From: Podospora bellae-mahoneyi
Lineage: Eukaryota; Ascomycota; Sordariomycetes; Sordariales; Podosporaceae
DNA length: 64,000 bases
NCBI RefSeq assembly: GCF_035222275.1
Contig: NC_085883.1
Location: forward strand, 1 to 64,000
Reading direction: 5' to 3'
The first letter of the stretch is position 1. Each line of letters opens with the position of its first letter. The notes beneath the pieces are model-generated. The model searched no databases and was not told the origin of the DNA. It saw only the letters and a program-made list of their open reading frames with translations. This document shows, piece by piece, positions 24,296 to 35,122 of the stretch. The translations under genes were made by a program, and so were the position numbers.

Positions 24296-27200
24296 TATTA
24301 TATACTTACTTTAACTCTATTACGGATAAATTAAAGGCGTTTTTTTATTATTATAGCCGGACCTAAAAACGTTTAGATAGGAAACGTCCCGCCTAACCTA
24401 AATAATAAGGAACTTACTATTATTAATATTCGACCTACCGTAAAGTAAATAATATAACGCTTTAAAGAATTTAAGGACGAAGCTTAATAAACTTAGAAAT
24501 AAATTATTATTATATTAACTTTACTTAAAGTAATACCTAAGTTCCCGGTACCGGAGCGCTATAAAGGAAGAAAAGTAAAACTTAAAGGGTTCTTAATTTA
24601 ATTTAAAACTTATTTTCGTTAATACCTAAATTAATTTACTAACGAAAAATTAAAAATTATTTTCGCGGCTATTAGATTTAAGGATAGGGCTCTTACGTAA
24701 TTCGAACCTATCCTCGATAATTACTATAAGGAAGAGCCGTCCGATTAAAAAAAAATTACCGTAAAATATTTTAAGAGTTACTATATTTTTAAAATTAAGC
24801 TTAAAAAAGTATTTAAAGAGTATAATAAAGTAAAATATACGTAAAAGAGGCTCGCAAACTTACGTTAAACGCGCTTAATAATTAATTACGTAACTTTATT
24901 TAAAATGGATAGCCTATATAGTACTATTAACGATAAAGGGTTAATATAGCTTTTTTATAATAGCCTTAAAGAAAAAATAAAGGATAAATTATATAAGGAG
25001 TCGAGGCTTAATACTATCGATAAATATATTATTATAGCTATACGGATCGACGATCGGCAGTTTTAGCGTCGTACGGAAAAGAAGGATAGTAATAGGGGTT
25101 ACTATAGTAATAAGGGGTACTTTAGTAATAACCGCCCTAACGATAAATGTAGAAGACGATACCCTAGTACTAGCTATTCCGGTATTACGTATTTAGGACT
25201 AATAAATATTAATATTATATAATAGTAAAGGCCGTAAAGCCGAGGTTAGGGTAGGGATAACCTTAAATATTTTAACTATAGTAAAGTAAGATACTTTAAG
25301 AAAGATTATAAAGTATTTAAGCGACTCGGTTAAAAAAAAGAGATCGTAATTACTATTATATTAAAAGGACCGAGGGTTATAGAAATAATAACTATTAGGT
25401 ACTAATAAGGTAAAGTAATAGGATTAAAGGAAGACTCTAACTAATATACCGAATAAGAGGAAGTAGAGTTTTAGGAGTTACGGAAAGTAATGGAAAGGCT
25501 AAAGGCGAAGTACGAGGAAGGAGATCTTTAAATATAGGTATTATAGGATTAATTAGTATAAATTACTACGGAAATTACTATAGAAATCGCTAAGGGCGAT
25601 AGTCTTGCGTAAAGACTTACTAAGTAAACGATACCGGAAAGGTAGTACGGTAAGTATAGATTTACTATCTTATAGGATATATCGTAGCCTATAAAGCTTA
25701 TATATAAAAGTTAAAAAAAGTATTAAAAAGGTAAGAAAGTTATTAATATTAGGATCGCGAAGTTACTAAAAAATATATTAATACCTATATAGTATATACT
25801 TTATAAAGGAAATATAATATAACTTTACTTTAAATATTTAGAATATTAAAAAGTATTTTAGTTTTAGTATATTATATATAAATATATAGAGTATTACTAA
25901 AGTAAATTACTATACAGTTATTGGCCGGTACGTAAAGTAAATAAGGAAAGTAAGTTATAATTAATTAAGAAAACTATAATTAAGTAGGAAAAGGTTTAGT
26001 AGAAAGACCTAAACAATTACCTTTTATAAAAGGTTTAAGATCCGATTAAACTAAAGGATAGCCTTTAGGTTATATAGATTATACTAAGGTATATAAGATA
26101 TTATACCGAGTACGTAGAAGGTTAGAATACGGACGATAGTATACGCTCTTTAGAGGAAATAATACTAAAATAATACCTAAGTTTAAACTACGCTATATAT
26201 CTATAAGAGAAGGTTAAGTAATATTATTAAAATAAAATATATAAAATTAAATAAAAAAACCGCTATTAAATAAGGATATAAGAAAGTATTAAAGAAATAA
26301 AAGACGGAAAATAAGAGGAAATTAGGCGGGTATAGTTAAAAAACTTTATATTATTAATTAATCCGGAATAAAAAGATACTTTTAAACGATATAATCGCTT
26401 AAGAAACGACTCGCGGCCTTTCGCGGGGGCCGTTAATCTCTAACGGATTACGAATAGTATTTTCGAAGGTATTAGCGTAAGGTAAAGGTATAAAATAACG
26501 ATCTAAGGCTTATTAGTAAAGTCGTTATTATATAGGAAGGAAGTAAAAAAAATAAATATTTTTAGGTTACTACGCGATAGAGAAATCTCTAGGTAATAAT
26601 ATTAGTAAACGGTAGTACGGAGACGAACCTAATTTCGCTATAGTTCGTATATTAGGCCCGGATATTATAAAAGAAAAAGAAAGAATAAATCGTTATATAA
26701 GGACTATTTCGTACGTAAAAGGTTTATAAGAAAACATTACCCCTAAATATTATAGTCGAAGGAAAAATAACCTTAATTATATTCGATATTATAAATATAG
26801 GACCTTCGAAGGATATAATCCTAAAGTAATTATAATACGAAAACTATAACCTAAATATCGATTAAAGGGATAATAATTATTTATAACTAAAAGAACTTTA
26901 AAAATATTTAGTTAACGATAAAAGGTTAAAAGTACGTACGGAGTAAAGTACGGAATAAGTATCCTCTACGGTACTACCGTAAGGAGCTTAAAAAATAATA
27001 ATATACTTTATTAATATAAATAGTAAGATCGAAGAAGTAAAATTAATAACGTTAGTAAAAATATCGGAGGTTAATAAATATACTTATTATAATAATATAA
27101 AAAAGGGCGAGAAAAAAGTAATATCGGTAAAATATCGAAGATACTTAGCCTTTACGGCTAAGTATTTAAAGGGGCTTTTAAAGTAAGGGCCGTAAGACTA

Positions 27201-30200
27201 TAAAATTAAATTAAAAGAGGGAATTAAACTACGGCTATTTAAAGTATATTATATTAACGATAAATAAAGTAAGAAGCTACGGAAATATTTAAATAAAAAT
27301 TTAAAAAGAAATTATATTGGGAAGTCTATATCGCTAATAGGATACTCCGTTTTCTTTATACCGAAAAAGGATAATAGCTTACGATTATATATAAATTATT
27401 AGTAATTAAATAACGAAACGGTAAAAAATAATTATCCGTTACTATTAATATTTAGGTTACGGAGTTAATTAGCCGAAATATAATACTTTATATATTTAAA
27501 TATACTTATCGGGTACGCCTATATACGGATTAAAGAAAGAAACGAATAAAAAATAACGTTTCGTATACTCTATAATTATTTCGAGTATCTCGTAATACTA
27601 TTTAGGCTAATTAATATACCCGTAACGTTTTAATCTTTCGTTAATTATATAATACGGAAGTACTTTAATAAAATAATAATATACTATTTTAACGACGTTC
27701 TTATTTATTTACGTACTTTAAAGGAATATAAACGGTATATACGAGAAATATTTAACGCGCTATATAAAACCGGACTTTTAATTAATAAAAAAAAAAGTAA
27801 GTTTTATGTATAAAAAATAATATATTTAAAATATTTAATATCGTTAAGTAAGGTTCGTATAGAACTTAAGAAAATTACGGTAATTAAAGACTAACTTACG
27901 CTATAATTATAAATATACGTTAAGGAATTTTTAAGGTTTATAAACTTCTATCGGATATTTATTCGAGGATACGTAGGTATCGCGAGGCCTTTTAACTATT
28001 TAATTAAAAAAAATATAAAGTTCCGGTAAGGGTAGGAAAAAAAGTAAGCCTTTTAAAAATTAAAAGAGATTATTTTAAAAAACCCGATACTTAAATTACT
28101 AAATCCTAATCGACTATTTAAGGTCGAAGTAGATATATTAAACTATACGATCGGTAGGTAATTAGGATAAAGAAATAATAATAGTAAATTATATCCGGTA
28201 ACTTTTTTTTTAAAAAAATTTAAGGGAGTACGTTAAAACTATTTAATTTATAATAAAAAGCTATTCGCTATTATCGAAGCGTTCGAGGAGTAGAGGCTAT
28301 ACTTTAGTAGTATTAAATATAAAGTATAGGTTTATACGGATTATAAAAACCTATAGTACTTTACTACTACGAAGGTCCTTAACGCGTAGTAAATATAATA
28401 ATTAGAATTTCTTTCGGAATTTAATTTCTAAATTAACTATAAGAAGGGATTAAAAAACGCTAAGGTAAACGTACTTAGCTAGCGTACCGACCACCATAAG
28501 GATATATCTAGGAAGTTATTACTATTACTTAAGGAAGCGCTTAATAGTATTTTTAAATATTTATTATAGCCGTAAATAGAGTATTACGTAATATATCGGG
28601 AGAAGGCTACTTCTAATAAATACTAAAGGAAGTTAAGCACTAATATTATAAAGTAATACTAATAGGAAGAGCTAGAGTTATAAGGTATTTAGAAAGATAA
28701 TTAAGGAAGGTTATAGTATAGGAACCGGGCGTATATAAAGCTAAATAATCGGACGATATTAATAATAAATATTTATATATCGAAGCTCGGAAAATATATA
28801 AGTATCGCTAAAATTATAAAAAAGATTAAGCAGTACTTTAACTAACCGAGGATTAAGGACGATATTAAAGAAGCTATTTAATTATATTATACGTACGAGA
28901 GAACGAGGGTTACGAGGTATAAACTTTACGGATTTTTAAAGCTATTATTAATAATAAAACGACTATAGAGTTTAATTACGATAGACTTTATTATTAAATT
29001 ACTAAAGTTTAAAGATATAATAACCGGTATTAAGTATAATAATATATTAACGGTAATCGATAGGCTTACTAAGTAAATATACTTTTTATTATATAAAGAA
29101 ACTTAGTTAGTAAAATAATTAACGGACGTAATACTATAGTATATTATAATAATATATATATAGCTAAAGGAGTTTATTACGGATCGTAATATTAAATTTA
29201 TATTAAAGTTTTAAAAAGCGTTAATAATAAGGCTAAGGGTAATAAGTAAAGTATTATCGGCTTATTACCCTTAAATAAACGGTTAAACGGAGCGGCTTAA
29301 TTAAATCGTAAAATAATATTTACGGAATTATATTAATTTCGAATAAAACAATTAGGTTAAATTATTATTTATAATATAATTAGTATATAATATATCGCTA
29401 ATAAAGATTACGAAAGTTATACCTTTCTTCGTAAATTTTAATTACGAGATAAACCTACGGTAAAAACCTACGGTTAAAGTACTTAAAGCTAAAGTTAAAG
29501 TAAATAAAATATATATATTTTACGGTAAATTTAAGTAAAAACTAAAGTTTATAAGGGAAAGGATACGAAAATACTATAATACTAAAAAGCTCGAGGGACT
29601 TTACTTTAAAAAGGGAAATATAATATTCCTTTCTATATATAATTTATATACTAAAAGACTTAATAAGAAGCTAAATTATAAGTAAATAAATCCGTTTAAA
29701 ATTAAAAGGAAAATATCGGAAACGGTATTCGAACTAAAGCTATCCCGTACGATACGTTTACGGTTATATATCTTTTATATCTCACTTCTAGAGCCCGTAT
29801 TACTAATAAGTAAGGCTAATATATAGGCCGTAGCGGAAAATAAAGAAAAAGAGTATGATATAAAAGAGATATTAAATTTACGGTTTAATAGAGGCTAATT
29901 AAAGTATTTAATTAGTTAATTAAAATATCCGGCTATAAATAATTTATAGGAACTATAAGTATACTTTAATTATTTAGAGAAACTAAAAAAATTTTATTAA
30001 TAATATTTAAACCGGCTAAAACCTAAATAAATAAAAATAGATCCGGGCGTAAAAGGACCTAACCGGGCCCTTTTAAACCTAAAAGAACTTTAGTAGGAAT
30101 CGAACCTGCGCCTCCGACAGGGTAGTTAGCGTACTATACGCTATACTATAAGGTTAGAAGGTAAGAAGGAATTTAGGCCTAATTAATATTATATATCCTT

Positions 30201-31097
30201 ACTATTATAAAAAAATATATTACCGGCGGATAATAAAAAACTAACTTTAGTTTATAGCTAAATAGCTATAAAATAAAGCCAGGAGAACCTCGGTAAAATT
30301 CGAACTTACGCCTCCGGTAAAGTAGTCGGCGTACTATACGCTATACTACGAGATTAAAAGTAGTGAGGGAACCTAGGTATATTAAGCGCTACGCGCCTTA
30401 ACTATCTTAAGAAGGGGAAGGCGTATTACCGGCAGCGTCTTATATAGATAGGAAAGAAGGACCGGCTATATTAGGATTAAAAGATAGGTCGTTAAGTAGG
30501 GACTAGCTAGACTAATTTAATATATTAAAGGTCTAGTCGAGAGGAGAAGTTAAGGGAGGATTAGTAGCGGAAGAAGCCTACGCTTTTTCCCGCTTTAGAT
30601 CCTTAATTACCCGCTCCTCGCGAGCGGCGAGGTAACGGAATTTAATAATTAGGGTACGGCGCTAGGTTTTTATCTATAAGAGCTTTAAAGCGGTCTATAG
30701 TATAGCCGTATAAGCCTATTACTCTTCGGCGTCTAGTTTCTTTTTTTAACGACGCAAGGAGGCTATTAAGGCGGAAGTAAGACCCCGGATATTATAGTCG
30801 GAGCGACCGGAACGTATATAGTAATTATATTTAGAGGAGCGTTCGAAAATACGGTAATTAGAGATATTAAAGGCCTCGCAGGAAAAGTAAGAAAGTATTT
30901 CGTTACCGAAAATATAGATAGCGGCGGCGAAATTTTAACGACAAAGGGTACTAGAAGGACCTTTCGGCGTAGGTTTCTTAACGCGGTTAAACATTACGTA
31001 CGGTTAGTAATAAAGGAAAAAAACTTACTTAGAGTTATTAATGGGAGAAATAAACGAGCTAGGCTACCGGGGCGTTAGCCTGAGAGGGGGAGTATCG
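24296..31097 (+). pseudogene. gag-pol interior of element 2, not translatable
   Basis: Recognised only by alignment to element 1. Examples are FVTLLKVIPKFPVPERY-like words at about 24530, the RLPE/GTG-poor RT region at 27090-28060 with FEYLVMPFG reduced to FEYLVIL-type words, and the chromodomain region 29600-30040. The tRNA-like sequences persist at 30086-30155 and 30286-30355 with extra transitions, and the antisense frame start is visible at about 30995 (MFNRVKKPTPKGPSS before a stop). No intact frame exceeds the noise level. Confidence 0.8.
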
Positions 31098-31517
31098 TGT
31101 TATAACCCTAGTACAGGACGGGTTGTGGGGCTACGGGAATAGGGGCTAATCGGAAGAACGTACGAGAATAGCTAATCACAGTAAGGGACGACTGATTAGT
31201 ACGCTAAGGGCACTGAGCAGACGGAGCGGGGTGCTCAGTCTGATCAGGGCACTGAGCAAACTGAGCAGTCGTGATCAGTGTGCCAAGGGCACTGAGCAAG
31301 AAGTAAATATGGCTTGGCATAAGGTCTATATATACGGAGGAACTGGCTGGTGTAGATAGACAGTTCCGCAGTATGCAATTCAAGTTGTATTCACGGCATC
31401 TAGTGTTTATATTGAGACATCTTGTCGTACACTGTCTAGCTGTACCGAACCAGGATTATTCAGAAGTAGCCTTCAACCGGTATCCCTTTCAGAGGTTCTG
31501 GATAGGGGTTCGTCATA
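31098..31517 (+). repeat. 3' LTR of element 2, nearly clean
   Basis: This 420-bp LTR starts TGTTATAACCC (the 5' copy has TGTCACAACCC) and ends CGTCATA, followed by the CCCTT duplication. Only the inner (left) part has a few RIP-type changes. The outer 350 bases are almost intact, including the TATATATACGGAGG promoter-like block. It marks the abrupt change from RIP-mutated, AT-rich DNA to the gene region. Confidence 0.9.
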
Positions 31518-31916
31518 CCCTTCTTATGTCAAACCGTGACAATAAGCCCAAAGACAGAATATCTCATGTATCCTGGACTGGATTCTTATGTTTGAGAATA
31601 AGGTGCCTGCTAGGAAGTTTGCCAAGACAAGGGTTAATCTCTTTGACCTGAAGCATGATATTCGCAGCAATGGTCCAAAATCGTCAGGCGAAGACTCAAG
31701 CAAAGGTTACTAGGTAGTCATGGGCCTGTAAATGGCTTTGCGTATTGGACACACAATAGTCTGAGAATATCTAGATACACGAGTCAAGAGTTAGTGGATT
31801 GCAATTGTAAAATTTGAACTTAGTTGATATCACCTTGAGGCGCTACTAGACTAGTAATTCTACTACACATAGCTCCATCGTCAATACCCATGTGGTGGAC
31901 GCCAACTGTGCCCACA
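31518..31916. other. Intergenic, transposon edge to first gene
   Basis: About 400 bp of unique DNA after the target duplication. I see no gene. It contains the 3' flank of the minus-strand dehydrogenase that ends at 31917. Short open frames here cross the LTR edge and are not convincing. Confidence 0.5.
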
Positions 31917-32786
31917 TTACTTTCCTTCCGGGAAATCACTGATCTTGCTAATCTCTCTCCACTCCTCCAAATCCTCCCTAGTCTTATCCAAAGCCTTTCC
32001 AATCTCAGCCGTGGCATCACTGCCCAAGGCAAAGAATCCAGGCAGCTCCCTGCCCTGGGCAACACCAGTGCTGGTGACAACATCGTATATAACCTCAGCG
32101 CCCTTGACAGGGTTGCCGAGCTGAATACCGTTGAAGTCCTTGAACGCCTGGTCGGCCTTGGCGTTGATTTCGTCGTACTCCTTCATTCTGGTGGAGGCAG
32201 GGGTGCCGCTTAAGTTGGCACCTGGCTTGAGCAAGCTGGTCCGGAAGAATCCGGGCTCGATCAAAGTGTGCTTGATGCCAAAGTCCTTGATCTCCTCGGC
32301 AAGACCAATGCCGGCCCAACGAAGAGCGGCCTTGGAGGCATTGTACAGGTTGCAGCTGTTCATCGGGTACCATGCGGCCATGCTGCCGATGGTGACAAGC
32401 GTACCTGATCCTTGCTTTCTTAGTTGAGGAAGAACGGCGCGGTAGAGGTTCAGGGGGCCGAAGAAGTTGGCCTCAAACTGCTTGTACGTCTCCTCGGGAG
32501 TGGCTTCTTCGAGGGTGCCGGTCTGGACATAGGCTGCATTGTTGACGACAATGTCGATGACGCCGTAGACGTTGACAATTTCGGCAACAGCCTTCTTCAG
32601 ATCAGGGAGGGGCTTGTTGTGGTCAAGCTGGACAGCCGTGATGTTCTTGTGGGAGAGATCGACTTTGGCGGGGTTGCGGGAGGCAGCGAGCACCTTGTCA
32701 CCGCGGGCAGCAGCGACCTTAGCAAGCTCGAGGCCGAAGCCGGAGGAGCAGCCGGTGATGAGCCAAACGCGAGAGCGGGGAGCCAT
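31917..32786 (-). CDS. Short-chain dehydrogenase/reductase (SDR 1)
   Basis: A single-exon gene for 289 aa, a classical-SDR length. The cofactor motif TGCSSGFG is at residues 11-18, NNAA at 82-85, the catalytic Ser in IGSMAAW at 135, and YNASK (Tyr148, Lys152) completes the triad. It would catalyse NAD(P)H-dependent oxidation or reduction of a carbonyl or alcohol; the substrate is unknown. An upstream in-frame ATG (to 32894) exists, but the added 36 residues are Ser/Pro-rich and precede the normal N-terminus MAPRSRVWLITG, so I chose 32786. It is divergent to SDR 2 across 1.04 kb. It is the first gene inside the transposon boundary, probably the cluster edge. Confidence 0.85.
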   Translation of the reverse strand: MAPRSRVWLITGCSSGFGLELAKVAAARGDKVLAASRNPAKVDLSHKNITAVQLDHNKPLPDLKKAVAEIVNVYGVIDIVVNNAAYVQTGTLEEATPEETYKQFEANFFGPLNLYRAVLPQLRKQGSGTLVTIGSMAAWYPMNSCNLYNASKAALRWAGIGLAEEIKDFGIKHTLIEPGFFRTSLLKPGANLSGTPASTRMKEYDEINAKADQAFKDFNGIQLGNPVKGAEVIYDVVTSTGVAQGRELPGFFALGSDATAEIGKALDKTREDLEEWREISKISDFPEGK

Positions 32787-33830
32787 TGTTGGATGATCTT
32801 GGTAAGTTGATAAGAGTGGTGATTCTGGTCTTGTTGAGTAAGAAGTTGTTGGCTTACTGGAAAAGACGCCTGCCTTCTTATCTGGAACAGCCACCGCCGG
32901 AGAATCTGGGAAAAGCTACATCATTTCAACTATCTTTGTTTGTGGGTAGAGACCTAGCTAGCCATACGTCACTTGTTCCTTTGTGATGAATCAGACCCTG
33001 AGATCTCCCTATCCCCTAACCCCGATCGCCGAAGTGGGACAGCCCCACTACTCCGTCCCGAAATGCAGGATCCCGCATTTAGCGCTGTGCTAAGTATTAC
33101 TTTAAATTGGATTCTGCGTCCAACACGCATTGTGGTGCATCTGCCCTCTACTGCCATTACGTCTGTCTAGTCTTTCAAAATGCAGGGTGAGGAACGGCAG
33201 ATGCAGGAGAGTGCAGAGATTAACACCACTGCTCCTTGATTTCTCTTGCTAAACATCAAACAGAGCATGCCACCATAGCAGGTTTTCCAATGGCTATGAT
33301 GTCAGTGGTGACTCCTGGCCAATTGCGTTGCACAGTTTGATAGTTTGCCGTCAGGGCGTATCGCGGCGATTGTGATGGATTGTGTATTTTTCGGATCCTG
33401 ATTTTGACTGCCGATCAGCATGTGGTTTCGGTGTTAAAGGTGGGCATTACTGTTGATCTCGGCGCTCATTTTTTCGACTTATGGTGGCTAACGAGGCGGG
33501 GGTCATGTATGCAGGGTCTGATTGATGTTTTGTCCCGTTGGCCCGTTTGCCAGCCACCTTCTTTGACAGGTCAATGCTATCCCGTCTAGAATAGTCCGAG
33601 GGTGACGCAAGAGAAGCTTCTTTAACTCCGGGTCGTTCCTGAAGATAGAGGCATCGCCTGTTAACCCCCATCCTGTTAAAAGACAGGCTAGACAAGATCA
33701 GATCGACCACATCGGTAGCACCCAGTCAAGCAATCCCGCGATCCGCTCTATCTGTACGCCTAAACCGATTCACATACGTTTTTCTTTCCCAGACACTAAG
33801 GTAGCCTTCTCTTCAACAACTCGCATCAAC
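32787..33830. promoter_or_regulatory. Divergent promoter region between SDR 1 and SDR 2
   Basis: These 1044 bp separate two head-to-head dehydrogenase genes and must hold both promoters. The base composition is normal. I found no convincing additional gene; open frames of 60-90 codons here lack any recognisable motif. No clear TATA box was fixed for either gene. Confidence 0.45.
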
Positions 33831-34688
33831 ATGGCTGTCGCAAGAAAGGTCTGGCTCATCACTGGAACCTCCTCCGGTCTAGGCCAAGCCATCGCCAGAG
33901 CCGCACTTGCTAAGGGAGATACCGTCGTCGCCACTGCTCGGGACCCCCGCAAGATCTCGGATCTCGCATCAGCGGGCGCCATCACCGAGCGACTCGATGT
34001 GACAGCTTCTGACGAGTCCCTTTCTGAGACTGTCAACCGCATCGTTTCCAAAACAGGAACCATCGACATTCTTGTCAACAACGCCGGTTACATCCTTGCC
34101 GGAGGTGTCGAAGAGGTTAGCCGTGACGAAGTGCAAGCCGAATTCAACACAAATGTCTTTGGCCAGCTCAACGTCCTTCGCGCCGTGCTCCCAGTGATGC
34201 GCAAGCAAAAGTCAGGAGTGGTTGCGAACCTTGGGAGCATTGGCGGTTGGCGTGGCACCCCTGCTGCCGGTCTATACTGCGCTTCAAAGGCGTGTGCTGC
34301 CATCATCTCTGAGTCGCTACGTGCAGAGGTGGCCCCCTTGGGTATCCAGGTGACAGTCATCGAACCTGGCTACTTCCGAACCAACTTCTTGGCCCCAGGA
34401 CACAAAGTCTGGGCCAAGAACAAGATTGAGGACATCGCCCCGGTTGTGGGAGCGACGAATGACGCGTTTGAGGCATACGACCGCAAGCAGCCCGGTGACC
34501 CCGAAAAGGCCGCTCAGCTGATTGTGGAAGCCTTGACCGGAACTGGTAGGGCCCAGGGACGCCCACTGCCTGCAAGGTTCTCCGTCGGGAACGATGCTTA
34601 TCAGATTGTCAGTGGTATCTTGGACAGTCAAAAGAAGGAACTGGAGGAGTGGAAGGACTTGAGCACTACCACTGATCACACAGACTAA
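33831..34688 (+). CDS. Short-chain dehydrogenase/reductase (SDR 2)
   Basis: An uninterrupted 285-aa frame. Motifs are TGTSSGLG at 11-18 (Rossmann nucleotide binding), NNAG at 83-86, Ser136 in LGSIGGW, and YCASK (Tyr149, Lys153). The C-terminal third (EPGYFRTNFL, then GDPEKAAQ) matches the same SDR subgroup as SDR 1, so the two are paralogues. Role: NAD(P)H-dependent redox step, substrate not determinable. The start is supported by MAVARKVWLITG, giving the family's usual short N-terminus. Its 3' end faces that of the A-T-R gene. Neighbourhood suggests a tailoring role in the cluster; this is inference. Confidence 0.88.
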   Translation: MAVARKVWLITGTSSGLGQAIARAALAKGDTVVATARDPRKISDLASAGAITERLDVTASDESLSETVNRIVSKTGTIDILVNNAGYILAGGVEEVSRDEVQAEFNTNVFGQLNVLRAVLPVMRKQKSGVVANLGSIGGWRGTPAAGLYCASKACAAIISESLRAEVAPLGIQVTVIEPGYFRTNFLAPGHKVWAKNKIEDIAPVVGATNDAFEAYDRKQPGDPEKAAQLIVEALTGTGRAQGRPLPARFSVGNDAYQIVSGILDSQKKELEEWKDLSTTTDHTD

Positions 34689-35122
34689 GACATCTTTTCT
34701 TTTGCACCATGGAGATATTCATGGTATTCGGATATGTGGACTCTTGGAGTTAGTGGTTACAAATCTATATCAGAGAATAAGTCAATCTAACGTTATATCA
34801 CGGGATGTATTTGCAATTGTAGCATTAAGGTTTCCTTAACTTTGTTAAGACAACGAAGGGGCAGAAAAGACCTCTTCTACTTTCTTTTCTTCAACTGGAA
34901 TTGGCAAAGAAAGTGATGGCATTGATCTTTCGTCTTGTCACGACGGTTTGTTAGGTACCTTAGCTAATGTACTTTGAATTCAGGTTCCAACACTGGGCAA
35001 TTCATCCACTGAAAGAAACAAAAGAAACAAAAAGCCAATACATCCATTCGCAGAGCCCCAAGCCAAGATTGAGATCCGCCTTCTAACTAGGTACCTATCT
35101 CACCCTTCTATGCGTACAAGTA
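34689..35122. other. Intergenic between convergent genes
   Basis: 434 bp between the 3' ends of SDR 2 (plus) and the A-T-R enzyme (minus). It should carry both transcript ends. It contains two copies of the TAGGTACCT word (near 34952 and 35089) seen in many intergenic regions of this window. No gene seen. Confidence 0.5.

Larger units (their letters stand above)
23876..31517 (+). mobile_element. Ty3/gypsy chromovirus (element 2), heavily RIP-degraded
   Basis: This 7.6-kb element has 420-bp LTRs and a perfect CCCTT target duplication. It is collinear with element 1 throughout (gag about 24400-25400, RT about 27090-28060, integrase/chromodomain about 28790-30040, two tRNA-like segments, antisense frame). 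Almost every C before A has become T, and every G after T has become A. The zinc-knuckle cysteines and most catalytic motifs are lost. Compared with element 1 it has suffered far more RIP. No coding potential remains. Confidence 0.9.

Noticed and set aside
1-31517. CRISPR array or prokaryotic operon structure in the repeat region
   Set aside because: Repeats are contiguous tandem units or transposons without unique spacers, and the genes contain spliceosomal introns.
32787-32894. N-terminal extension of SDR 1 by 36 residues
   Set aside because: The Rossmann fold begins normally at MAPRSRVWLITG. The added residues have no targeting character and probably lie in the 5' untranslated region.
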